From positions 310,001 through 374,000 of the forward strand of contig NZ_JAIWNB010000008.1 of the NCBI RefSeq assembly GCF_020215705.1: 64,000 bases of DNA, in the 5' to 3' direction. Of the stretch, positions 50,446 to 57,494 are shown one piece after another. Source of the stretch: Nonomuraea aurantiaca. Its GTDB lineage: Bacteria > Actinomycetota > Actinomycetes > Streptosporangiales > Streptosporangiaceae. The position numbers and the translations under genes were made by a program. Within the stretch, counting starts at the first letter, position 1, and every line of letters begins with the position of its first letter. Under the pieces are notes generated by a model that was given only the letters and a program-made list of their open reading frames with translations, was not told where the DNA came from and did no database searches.

Positions 50446-50527
50446 GGGCTGGTTCCGGAGACGTGCCGAAGCTGGGCTAGTTGTTCTGGGCTGGTTCCGG
50501 TGCCTGCGGGAATTGGGCTAGTTCCGG
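50446..50527. repeat. repeated copies of kinase 3' end in convergent gap
   Basis: GGGCTGGTTCCGG at 50446-50458 and 50488-50500 (42 bp apart) and GGGCTAGTT at 50474-50482 echo GGGCTAGTTCCGG at 50515-50527, which contains the stop of the Ser/Thr kinase gene (CTA, 50518-50520). The rest of the 176-bp gap from the pirin stop shows nothing. Confidence 0.7.
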
Positions 50528-52923
50528 CGTGGGAAGGTGTAGATCACGTCCATGTTCGAGCTGTTCGTCGGTATCTCGGCCAGCAGGCGCAGCGCGGTGC
50601 CCGTGAAATCGACCACCTGTATCTGCTGCTTGTCCGCGCTCGCGTCGGGCCTGACCCAGCAGACTAGATGGCTGTCGTCGTACCAGGTGGCCAGGCCGGT
50701 GCAGGGGGACTCGAAGCGCTTCAGCTCGGCGCCGGTCTGGGCGTCGTAGACGCAGTTGTTGCCGCTGCCCAGACCGGGGCAGTTGGTGACGAACTGCTTG
50801 CCCGACGGCGAGAACAGCGACTCGGCGATACCCGACCCCACGTTCGGGATCCGGCGCACCCGCAGCCCGTTCGCGTCGAAGAAGCGCAGCGCCTGCTGCT
50901 TGGCGTCGTTCGACAGGGCCACCACGCCCGTGTCTGCCTGGTCGAAGCCGTAACGGATGCCGTGCAGCGAGCCCTCCCTGAGCGAGGCGACCGTGGCCTG
51001 CCTGGTGGCGACGGTCACGATCGCGAACCCGGTCGACTGCCAGACCCCCTTCACCGGGTTGCCGACGTTGAACAGCAGACGGCCGCTGTCACGCGACCAC
51101 CCCTGCACGTACGCGCTGAGCGGCTGGCGCGAGGTCTTGACCGTGAACGTCTCACCCGACACCTTGTCGGTGATCTTGACGCTGTCGTAGCCGTCGACGA
51201 AGATCTTGCCGCGCTGGGCCAGGTACCGGCCGTTGGGCGACAGCATGCTCTCCCACATGTCCGGATATTTCGTGAACGGTCCGGCCAGCGAGTCCCGGGC
51301 GTAGTAGATCCAGTCCTGGGTCTTGGCGTCGCGGACCATGTAGGTGGTGAGCCTGACGGCGTCGCCCGGATTCTCGTAGATGACCGCGGCGGTGCCTGGG
51401 AGCGTCGAGGTGACCAGGTTCGCGGTGGGAACGACCGCCGGGACCGCGGATGTGGCCGTGCCTTCGGCGCTCGGGGAGGAGGTCGGGGTCGACGGAACGG
51501 GCAGGTTGGTCAGCGCGACGGCCACCACGGCGACGGTCGCGACGATGGCCACGGCCGCGGCGATCGCCGCCACCACATAGCTCTTCTTCGCGCCCGATCG
51601 GGGCGGCGGCAACTGGGGGCCGGAGCCGTACTGCGGGGCCTGCCCCTGCGTGGTCGAGGGGGCCCACTGCGGCTGCTGGTGCGGCCCCGACTGCGCTTGC
51701 GGACCTTGTGGTGGCGGACCCTGTGGGATCGGACCCTGTAGTGGTGGGCCCTGTGGTGGCGGACCTTGTAGTGGCAGTCCCTGTGGGATCGGGCCTTGTG
51801 GTGGCAGGCCCTGTGGGATCGGACCTTGGAGTGGTGGTCCGTACGGGTGCGGTTGCGGTCCCTGGGGATACGGCCCCTGGGGATACGGCCCCGACTCCGC
51901 GTACGGAGCCTGGGGGTACGGCCCCGATTGCGCGTACGGAGCCTGACCGTATGAGGGTTGTCCATACGGGGGCTGCAGGGGGAACCCCGGCCCCGGCTGG
52001 GACGGAGGCTGAGGCACAGGCGAGGGGTGGGACGGAGGCTGAGGTGGAACCGAGGGGTGGGGCGGGGAGCCGCTGACCACGGCGGCCGCCTGCTCCAGCT
52101 CGGCGGGGTTCGACGTGGGATGCTCCAGCAGCCGCATGATCACCTGCTCGGCGGTGGGCCGCCGGACGGGATCCTTCGACAGGCAGGCGGCCACGAGTTC
52201 GCGCAGCGGCCCGGTCAGCGAGGACAGATCGGGCTCGTTGTAGAGCACCTGGTCGACGATCTCCGGCACCGACTCCGCCTCGAACGGCCCGGTGCCCGTA
52301 GCGGCGAACACGATGGTGCTCCCCCACGCGAACATATCAGCGGCCGGTCCCACCGGCTGTCCCAGCACCTGTTCCGGCGCCATGAACGCGGGCGTCCCCA
52401 CCGGGGTGGAGGTGATCGTGGAGGTGGCGTCGAGCGCCTTGGCGATGCCGAAGTCGATCACCCGGGGGCCTTCGCCGGCGAGCAGCACGTTGTTCGGGCT
52501 GAAGTCGCGGTGCACGATGCCCGCCTGGTGGATGGCGGCCAGTGCGGTGACGCTACCGATGGCCAGCCGGTACAGGGCGGCGTCCGCGCGCGGCCCCTCC
52601 TCGGTAACCACCTGCCGCAGCGGCGGCCCCTCGACGTACTCGCTGACGATGAACGGCCGCTCCTCGTACACCCCGGTCGCCAGCACCTTCGCGGTGCAGA
52701 ACGGCGCCACCCGCTGCGCCACGGCCGCCTCCCGCGCGAACCGCTCGGCCGCGACCTCATCGCCCGCCAGGTTCGGGCGTAACCACTTGATGGCGGCCTG
52801 GTCGCCCTGCTCGTCGACGCCCAGATAAACGACGCCTTGTCCGCCTTCTCCCAGCCGTCCGCGGATCTCATAACCTCCGAGACGGGCGGGATCTCCTGCT
52901 CTCAGCTCACTCATCGACGGCAT
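50518..52923 (-). CDS. transmembrane Ser/Thr protein kinase with extracellular propeller-like domain
   Basis: An 801-residue Hanks-type receptor kinase. The cytosolic kinase domain (about 18-270) has the GEGGQGVVYLG loop, Lys46, catalytic loop HRDFSPNNVLL with Asp140 and the DFG Asp in VIDFGIAK; the lysine two residues after the catalytic Asp in normal HRDLKPxN is Ser142 here. A long Pro/Gln/Gly-rich repeat (PxxPQGP type) follows, then one membrane helix (SYVVAAIAAAVAIVATVAVV), and an extracellular domain of about 300 residues with recurring beta motifs (WSRDSGRLLFNVGN, SLFSPSGKQFVTNC) that resembles a TolB/WD propeller. It is the second gene after the Lrp-type regulator. Confidence 0.88.
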   Translation of the reverse strand: MPSMSELRAGDPARLGGYEIRGRLGEGGQGVVYLGVDEQGDQAAIKWLRPNLAGDEVAAERFAREAAVAQRVAPFCTAKVLATGVYEERPFIVSEYVEGPPLRQVVTEEGPRADAALYRLAIGSVTALAAIHQAGIVHRDFSPNNVLLAGEGPRVIDFGIAKALDATSTITSTPVGTPAFMAPEQVLGQPVGPAADMFAWGSTIVFAATGTGPFEAESVPEIVDQVLYNEPDLSSLTGPLRELVAACLSKDPVRRPTAEQVIMRLLEHPTSNPAELEQAAAVVSGSPPHPSVPPQPPSHPSPVPQPPSQPGPGFPLQPPYGQPSYGQAPYAQSGPYPQAPYAESGPYPQGPYPQGPQPHPYGPPLQGPIPQGLPPQGPIPQGLPLQGPPPQGPPLQGPIPQGPPPQGPQAQSGPHQQPQWAPSTTQGQAPQYGSGPQLPPPRSGAKKSYVVAAIAAAVAIVATVAVVAVALTNLPVPSTPTSSPSAEGTATSAVPAVVPTANLVTSTLPGTAAVIYENPGDAVRLTTYMVRDAKTQDWIYYARDSLAGPFTKYPDMWESMLSPNGRYLAQRGKIFVDGYDSVKITDKVSGETFTVKTSRQPLSAYVQGWSRDSGRLLFNVGNPVKGVWQSTGFAIVTVATRQATVASLREGSLHGIRYGFDQADTGVVALSNDAKQQALRFFDANGLRVRRIPNVGSGIAESLFSPSGKQFVTNCPGLGSGNNCVYDAQTGAELKRFESPCTGLATWYDDSHLVCWVRPDASADKQQIQVVDFTGTALRLLAEIPTNSSNMDVIYTFPRRN

Positions 52924-52929
52924 GACCAA

Positions 52930-52935
52930 ATTATG
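52930..52935 (-). promoter_or_regulatory. -10 element of leaderless kinase promoter
   Basis: On the minus strand CATAAT ends six bases before ATG 52923, in the short gap after the Lrp-type gene. There is no Shine-Dalgarno sequence, so the kinase is probably expressed from its own leaderless promoter. Confidence 0.45.
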
Positions 52936-52956
52936 GGCATGCTTCTTGCGAATGAC

Positions 52957-54168
52957 TTAACTAGCTCTGTCTGGAAATTTCGTGTCAGTACGCATGGACG
53001 ACGGTGCGCGGGTGCCTGTCGGAATCAGTGGGCCCGCTGCCTTGACGGTGTGCAACACGGGAGCCGTTTCGAGGGTGTGAATGGCATTGAGGCCACCCAG
53101 CCGATGGGTGAGGTAATCGTGCAGATCGGCAGGGCTGCGGCAGAGCGCGTTGGCCAGCAGGTTGGTCCGGCCGGTGGTGGCGGCCACCAGGGCGAGTTCA
53201 CGGTGACCGGCCAGGGTGGTCGCGACGCGGTCGAGGTCGCCGGGCTGGACGGACATCCAGAGCAGGGCTTGGGTGGTGGCCCCGAGGACGGCGGGGGCGA
53301 CCTCGACATCGAAGAAGATCGTTCCGCTGGCCCGAAGTTCGGCCAGACGACGGGCGACGGTGGCCTGGGACACTCCGGTGGCCGCGGCGAGGTCGGCGTG
53401 CGTGGCCCGGCCGTCGTGACGCAGAGCGTCGATCAGGTCATGATCGACGCGCGCCAGCGTCGGTCGGCCAGCCGACGGATGGGTCGACGTCGGCTGGTCG
53501 GCCGACGGATGGGGTGGCGGCGATGGCTGGCCGACCGACGGATCGGTCAGCGTTGACTGGCGGACCGACGGATGAGGTGGCGGCGATGGCGGGTGGCCCG
53601 ACTGATCGGGCGGCGATGGCCGGCGGGTCTGCGGATCAGTGTCGCGGGCCTGTGCGAGCTGCTGTTGCTGCTGGTCGGTGAGGGTCTCGAGGCGGCCTCG
53701 CCACCCGGTCGGGCCGCCCAGATAGGTGTGCAGCAGGCAGTGGGCGGAGACCGCGGTGATGCCTGCCCTTCGGGGGATGTCGTGCAGCAACAGTGAGGGT
53801 ACGGCCTGCGCGCCGCTCGGCGCGTGGATGACGGCGAAGATCTCCGTGCCTCCGGAGGCCAGTTTGACCCACGAGGTGTCGGCTCGCCGGGCCAGCGAAT
53901 GCGCAAGATCCCGCACGGTGGACGGGGTGGCGGTGAGCCGGATCATCCACTGGGTCTGGCCTGCCCGGTCCGGGTTGGGGAGCCCGACCACGCGCAGCGC
54001 GGCCTCGGCGCGCAGTCGCCGATAGCGGCGCGCCACGGTCTGCGCGGAGGTGCCGAGCACCTCGGCGATGCGGCCGAAGGGCGCCCGCCCGTCAATGCTC
54101 AGGGCGTGGATCAGCCCTCGGTCCACATCGTCGAGCGTGAGCATTTCCCTCACAAAACCGTCAGTCAT
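52957..54168 (-). CDS. double Lrp/AsnC-family regulator with repeat-expanded linker
   Basis: A 403-residue protein with two complete Lrp/AsnC units. Unit 1 has LTLDDVDRGLIHALSIDGRA, the helix-turn-helix TSAQTVARRYRRLRAEAALR and a RAM-like domain. Unit 2 (from about residue 250) has LARVDHDLIDALRHDGRATH, GVSQATVARRLAELRASGTI and a second RAM domain. Such tandem Lrp proteins are known in actinomycetes. The linker of about 65 residues is low-complexity, with repeated HPSxxQPT/SPP units encoded by imperfect tandem DNA repeats (about 53455-53620). ATG 54168; ATG 54144 is also possible. It diverges from an MFS exporter across a palindromic operator. Confidence 0.85.
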   Translation of the reverse strand: MTDGFVREMLTLDDVDRGLIHALSIDGRAPFGRIAEVLGTSAQTVARRYRRLRAEAALRVVGLPNPDRAGQTQWMIRLTATPSTVRDLAHSLARRADTSWVKLASGGTEIFAVIHAPSGAQAVPSLLLHDIPRRAGITAVSAHCLLHTYLGGPTGWRGRLETLTDQQQQQLAQARDTDPQTRRPSPPDQSGHPPSPPPHPSVRQSTLTDPSVGQPSPPPHPSADQPTSTHPSAGRPTLARVDHDLIDALRHDGRATHADLAAATGVSQATVARRLAELRASGTIFFDVEVAPAVLGATTQALLWMSVQPGDLDRVATTLAGHRELALVAATTGRTNLLANALCRSPADLHDYLTHRLGGLNAIHTLETAPVLHTVKAAGPLIPTGTRAPSSMRTDTKFPDRAS

Positions 54169-54171
54169 GGA

Positions 54172-54190
54172 AGATAGTCTCCAACTATCT
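54172..54190. promoter_or_regulatory. operator candidate for the double Lrp regulator
   Basis: AGATAGT-CTCCA-ACTATCT is a perfect 7-base inverted repeat three bases upstream of the regulator's ATG. A second palindrome, GTTCC-GGAT-GGAAC, adjoins it at 54191-54204. The pair lies between the regulator and the exporter it probably controls. Confidence 0.65.
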
Positions 54191-54280
54191 GTTCCGGATG
54201 GAACAACCGGCCCAGCCTCTTCCACTCTGGGACCCCGCCCCTCGATGGCGTGGGTTCGCGGAGTTGGAGAGGAACGTGGG

Positions 54281-55750
54281 ATGTCAGTACGTGTGTCATC
54301 GCCCCCGAGGGCGACTTATCCGTGGCGGTGGGTGGCGCTGGCCTCATTGCTGCTGGCCGAGGCCATGAATCTGCTGGACTCGACGATCGTGCAGGTCGCC
54401 ACACCGGCGATCCGGGCCGACCTGGGCGGGTCGGCGTCGGACATGCAGTGGTTCAGCACGGCGTACACCTTGCCTTTCGCCCTGCTGCTGATCACCGGAG
54501 GTCGGCTGGGTGACATCGCCGGTCGGCGGCTGGTCTTTCGGATCGGTGTCGCGGGGTTCCTGGGCGCGTCGCTGGCCTGCGCCCTGGCGGGCTCGGTCGG
54601 CATGCTGATCTGCTTCCGCGTCGTGCAAGGCGCCGCGGCCGCGGCGATCATTCCGCAGACCATCGGCCTGATCCGCGCCATGTTCGCCGGCGAGGAGATG
54701 TCCAAGGCATTGGGCAGCATCGGTCCCGTCATGGGTCTGGCCGCTGTCTGCGGTCCCATTCTCGGTGGCGTGCTGACCCAAGCCGACCTGTTCGGCTCGT
54801 CATGGCGGGCGGCGTTCCTGGTCAACGTCCCGCTCTGCGTCGCCGTGCTGGCCGTGGCGCCGACCCTGATCGAGGACCACGCGCCGCGGCGGCCGAGTCT
54901 CGACCCCGTCGGCACCGCACTGGCGATGCTCGGCACCGCTCTGATCGTCTACCCCCTGATCGGGGCCGGGACGGCGCACATGTCGACAGGGAGCTGGGTG
55001 GCCATCGGTCTCGGCCTGGCGGCCGTCCTCGGCTTCGCCCTGCAGCAGCGACGGAGAGCCGGGCTCGGCCGCAGCTCGCTGGTGGAGACCAGCCTGTTCG
55101 CGCACCGCGCCTTTCCGGCCGCGCTGGTGACGTCCGCGCTGTTCTTCGCGGTGACGACCGGGCTGATGTTCGTCGTGGTCCTGCACCTGCAATTGGGAGC
55201 GGGCTCCGACGCGCGCACCGCGGGACTGACCATGGCGCCTTGGTCGGTGGGCCTGGCGGTGTCGTCGTGGGTCGCGGGCGCGTATCTGGTTCCTCGTTAC
55301 GGACGGCGAGTGATGTTCGCCGGACTCGCCACGCTGGCGCTGGGCATAGTGGCCGCTGTCGCCGCGTACCACGCGGCCGCCCCCATGACCTATCCCACGC
55401 CGCTGCTCGGCGCTCTGGGAGTCGCGGGTCTCGGCGTCGGGGTGTTCACGCCGTCGTTCTTCACCGCCGCGCTGAAACCCCTCAATCCTCAAGAGATCGG
55501 CTCAGCCGCCGGCCTGCTCAACGCCGTCCAGCAACTCGGCGCCACGCTCGGCGTCGCCGTCCTGGGCAGCGTCTACCTCGACGGCTCCATAGCCGGCTCG
55601 CCTGGTGACGCGGTGCAGGTGACCTGCTGCGTCGCGGGCGGCTTGCTCGTGGCGAGCTTCCTCTCCGCCGCGCTCATGACGGCGGCCGGGCCCCGGTTAC
55701 AGGATCTTCATCCCGGGAGTAAAGAAGCCCTCCTCGATCTCGACTTGTGA
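54281..55750 (+). CDS. DHA2-type MFS drug exporter (EmrB/QacA-like)
   Basis: A 489-residue proton-driven exporter with 14 helices. Family motifs are MNLLDSTIVQVATPAIRADL in helix 1 (motif D1, LDxTIVNVALP-like), GGRLGDIAGRRLVFRIG (motif A), RVVQGAAAAAIIPQTIGLI (motif B) and AAVCGPILGGVLTQ (motif C of exporters). AGAGGA lies seven bases before ATG 54281. Divergent transcription from the double Lrp regulator, with a shared palindrome, suggests ligand-induced efflux of an amino-acid-like or toxic compound. Confidence 0.92.
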   Translation: MSVRVSSPPRATYPWRWVALASLLLAEAMNLLDSTIVQVATPAIRADLGGSASDMQWFSTAYTLPFALLLITGGRLGDIAGRRLVFRIGVAGFLGASLACALAGSVGMLICFRVVQGAAAAAIIPQTIGLIRAMFAGEEMSKALGSIGPVMGLAAVCGPILGGVLTQADLFGSSWRAAFLVNVPLCVAVLAVAPTLIEDHAPRRPSLDPVGTALAMLGTALIVYPLIGAGTAHMSTGSWVAIGLGLAAVLGFALQQRRRAGLGRSSLVETSLFAHRAFPAALVTSALFFAVTTGLMFVVVLHLQLGAGSDARTAGLTMAPWSVGLAVSSWVAGAYLVPRYGRRVMFAGLATLALGIVAAVAAYHAAAPMTYPTPLLGALGVAGLGVGVFTPSFFTAALKPLNPQEIGSAAGLLNAVQQLGATLGVAVLGSVYLDGSIAGSPGDAVQVTCCVAGGLLVASFLSAALMTAAGPRLQDLHPGSKEALLDLDL

Positions 55751-55788
55751 CGCAGCGCGATGTATTGATCACCGTTAGTATTCTCGGC

Positions 55789-56175
55789 ATGACAACCCTC
55801 CAGGAGCTGGAGATCCGGGTAACGCGCCTCGAAGAGCGCTCGGACAACCAGCGAGAAGACATCAAGGTCATCGGCTCAGAGGTCTCCAAGATCCTTCTGA
55901 CTCAGGACGAGATCCTGAAGGTCCAGCGTACGCACACGTCGAAAATCGACGCACTGGACGAGAAGCTCAATGAGCTCGCCACGGTGGTGGGCGGGCACAG
56001 TCAAACGCTAGCCGGGCACAGTCAAACGCTAGCCGGGCACAGTAAGACGCTAGCCGGGCACACCCAAACGCTGGCCGAGCACAGTAAGACGCTGGCCAAG
56101 CACACTCGGATGTTCGAGACGCTGTTCGCCCACTTCGGCATCCCCCTCCCCGCCGAAGACCCCCAGCACAACTAG
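55789..56175 (+). CDS. small coiled-coil protein with heptad repeats
   Basis: A 128-residue hydrophilic protein that is almost entirely coiled coil. The N-terminal TTLQELEIRVTRLEERSDNQ and IKVIGSEVSKIL have clear heptads. The middle consists of six copies of a seven-residue unit GHSQTLA (variants GHSKTLA, GHTQTLA, EHSKTLA), encoded by a 21-bp minisatellite, before the C-terminal MFETLFAHFGIPLP. I prefer ATG 55789, with TAGTAT eight bases upstream (leaderless); GTG 55747, overlapping the MFS stop by four bases, would add 14 residues. Function unknown; repeat number would set the rod length. Confidence 0.65.
   Translation: MTTLQELEIRVTRLEERSDNQREDIKVIGSEVSKILLTQDEILKVQRTHTSKIDALDEKLNELATVVGGHSQTLAGHSQTLAGHSKTLAGHTQTLAEHSKTLAKHTRMFETLFAHFGIPLPAEDPQHN
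55993..56103 (+). repeat. 21-bp minisatellite inside coiled-coil gene
   Basis: Units of gggcacagtcaaacgctagc begin at 55993, 56014, 56035, 56056 and 56077, with a sixth partial one at 56098. The first two are identical, indicating recent slippage. All are in frame. Confidence 0.92.
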
Positions 56176-56231
56176 TGCGGCGACCACGATGGCTCCCGGG
56201 CAGTTCGCCACACGACCGTCCCGATGCCCGT

Positions 56232-56440
56232 GACGGTCCGTGGCGGCTGGGGTCCTTTTAGCGGAATGCCCCTTCGGGGGACAGGAAGAAGACGGCCCGT
56301 CGTGGCACAGACCCCCTGAAGGGATACCTCCTCCGAAGGAGGCAAAGAAGACGGCTCGTCGCGACACGGGCCCCATGGAGGAATACCCCTCCGAGGAGCC
56401 GAGGAAGACGGCCCGTCATAGCTGCCCTTCGGGAAGAGGA
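56232..56440. repeat. tandem ~58-bp intergenic repeat family, locus B
   Basis: Units beginning GACGG(t/c)(c/t)CGT start at 56232, 56291, 56350 and 56407. Each contains a small inverted repeat (ccccttcgggg, ctccgaaggag, ctccgaggag) and ends in agga(a)gaa. The sequence matches locus A at 25571-25690. It fills most of the 327-bp gap 56176-56502; no gene is visible in the gap. Confidence 0.8.
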
Positions 56441-56465
56441 AGAACGGATAGCCGGCTTCGCCTTT

Positions 56466-56495
56466 GGCGCCCGAGGCCGGGAGGCCCCGGGCGCC
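56466..56495. terminator. GC-rich hairpin terminator
   Basis: GGCGCCCG (56466-56473) pairs with CGGGCGCC (56488-56495) across a 14-base partly pairing loop. It lies seven bases beyond the stop of the secreted-protein gene on the minus strand and could also stop transcription from the coiled-coil gene. Confidence 0.65.
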
Positions 56496-56502
56496 TCGGC
56501 CC

Positions 56503-57237
56503 TTACTTGTCGGAGAGTTTGTGGCCGCGGAAAATCGGGTGGTCGGTCTCCCAGTAGCGCCAGCCTTCGATTCTCGACGGAATGTCGGCGATACCGGTGG
56601 CGATTCTGACCTCGGCGCAGTTGTGGAGCCGGGCCCACTGGCCCCAGCCGATGCGGTAACCGAAGACGCGGTACCACATGTTTCCGTACTTGCCCGCGCT
56701 GATTGTCTGCGTGTAGTCGTGCCCCGTGAAGATCATGTGCCTCTTCTCGAGGTGTGGAGTGACCTCCCTGGTGAGCGCGCGGAGGATGTCCTCGGTGGTG
56801 ACCGTGCTGCCGATCGTCTTGGCGACCGAGTCGGTGACCGATTTGGTCTTGGTCTTGTCGGCCTCCACGAAGGCGAGCACCTCATACTCGTGGTGGACCG
56901 AGACGGTCATCGAGCCGCCGGGACCGTCGGTGTACCTGGTGCGAGGAATGAAGAAGTTGTGGGGCCTCAGCGAGTGAGCCCTGATGAAGGTTCCCGGCTC
57001 GCAGCCGTTCCCACTGTCGGTCAGGACTGTCTTGTGGAACTTATGGAAGAAGTGGTGGTGGCGGTGGAACCGAGGGTCCGGCACCGGATCGGCGTTGGCC
57101 GGGATGGTCGTGATGCCGGCAAGGGCCACGGACAGGGGGGCCGCCACGGACAGCATCATCCGTCTTCTTGTCACCCGCCGCTTCGCCGGTCGGGTCGGTA
57201 TGCCTGTGGCGTCGGCTCTCGAAGTGTGCGTGAACAT
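56503..57237 (-). CDS. secreted protein of unknown function
   Basis: A 244-residue exported protein. The N-terminus has RRVTRRRMMLSVAAPLSVAL followed by AGITTIPANADP, a signal peptide with arginine-rich start and a likely cleavage at ANA-D. A histidine/phenylalanine-rich stretch (FHRHHHFFHKFHK) opens the mature protein and could bind metal. The central part, VEADKTKTKSVTDSVAKTIG plus STVTTEDILRALTRE, is a Ser/Thr-rich amphipathic stretch, and GNMWYRVFGYRIGWGQWARL is aromatic-rich. Alternating Ser/Thr segments recall beta-pore-forming toxins (aerolysin/ETX-like), but I see no family signature, so this is only a suggestion. Start ATG 57237, with a weak binding site. Confidence 0.6.
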   Translation of the reverse strand: MFTHTSRADATGIPTRPAKRRVTRRRMMLSVAAPLSVALAGITTIPANADPVPDPRFHRHHHFFHKFHKTVLTDSGNGCEPGTFIRAHSLRPHNFFIPRTRYTDGPGGSMTVSVHHEYEVLAFVEADKTKTKSVTDSVAKTIGSTVTTEDILRALTREVTPHLEKRHMIFTGHDYTQTISAGKYGNMWYRVFGYRIGWGQWARLHNCAEVRIATGIADIPSRIEGWRYWETDHPIFRGHKLSDK

Positions 57238-57494
57238 AGAGGTACCGTTTCTTTTGGAGCGCGGCCAGCGGTCGCGGCTAACCCATTGGCCGGAAGACGG
57301 CCCATTTCTGCCCGCTGAGCAACCCAGCGTGACGATAAAGATGCTTACAGTCGCCACCGGTCTCCTCTCGACGCCACGCCGAAAGGGACTTCCCCGGACA
57401 GGGAAAGCAAAGGTGAATAAAACCTCAGTGCGTAATCGTCTCGCTGGTTCGAGAGGACACAGCCCCCGGAACTCCCCGGAGGCCACGCCACCGA

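Noticed and set aside
57440..57470. tRNA T-arm-like ggttcgag sequence
   Set aside because: No acceptor, D or anticodon stem can be formed around it; no tRNA gene was found elsewhere in the window.
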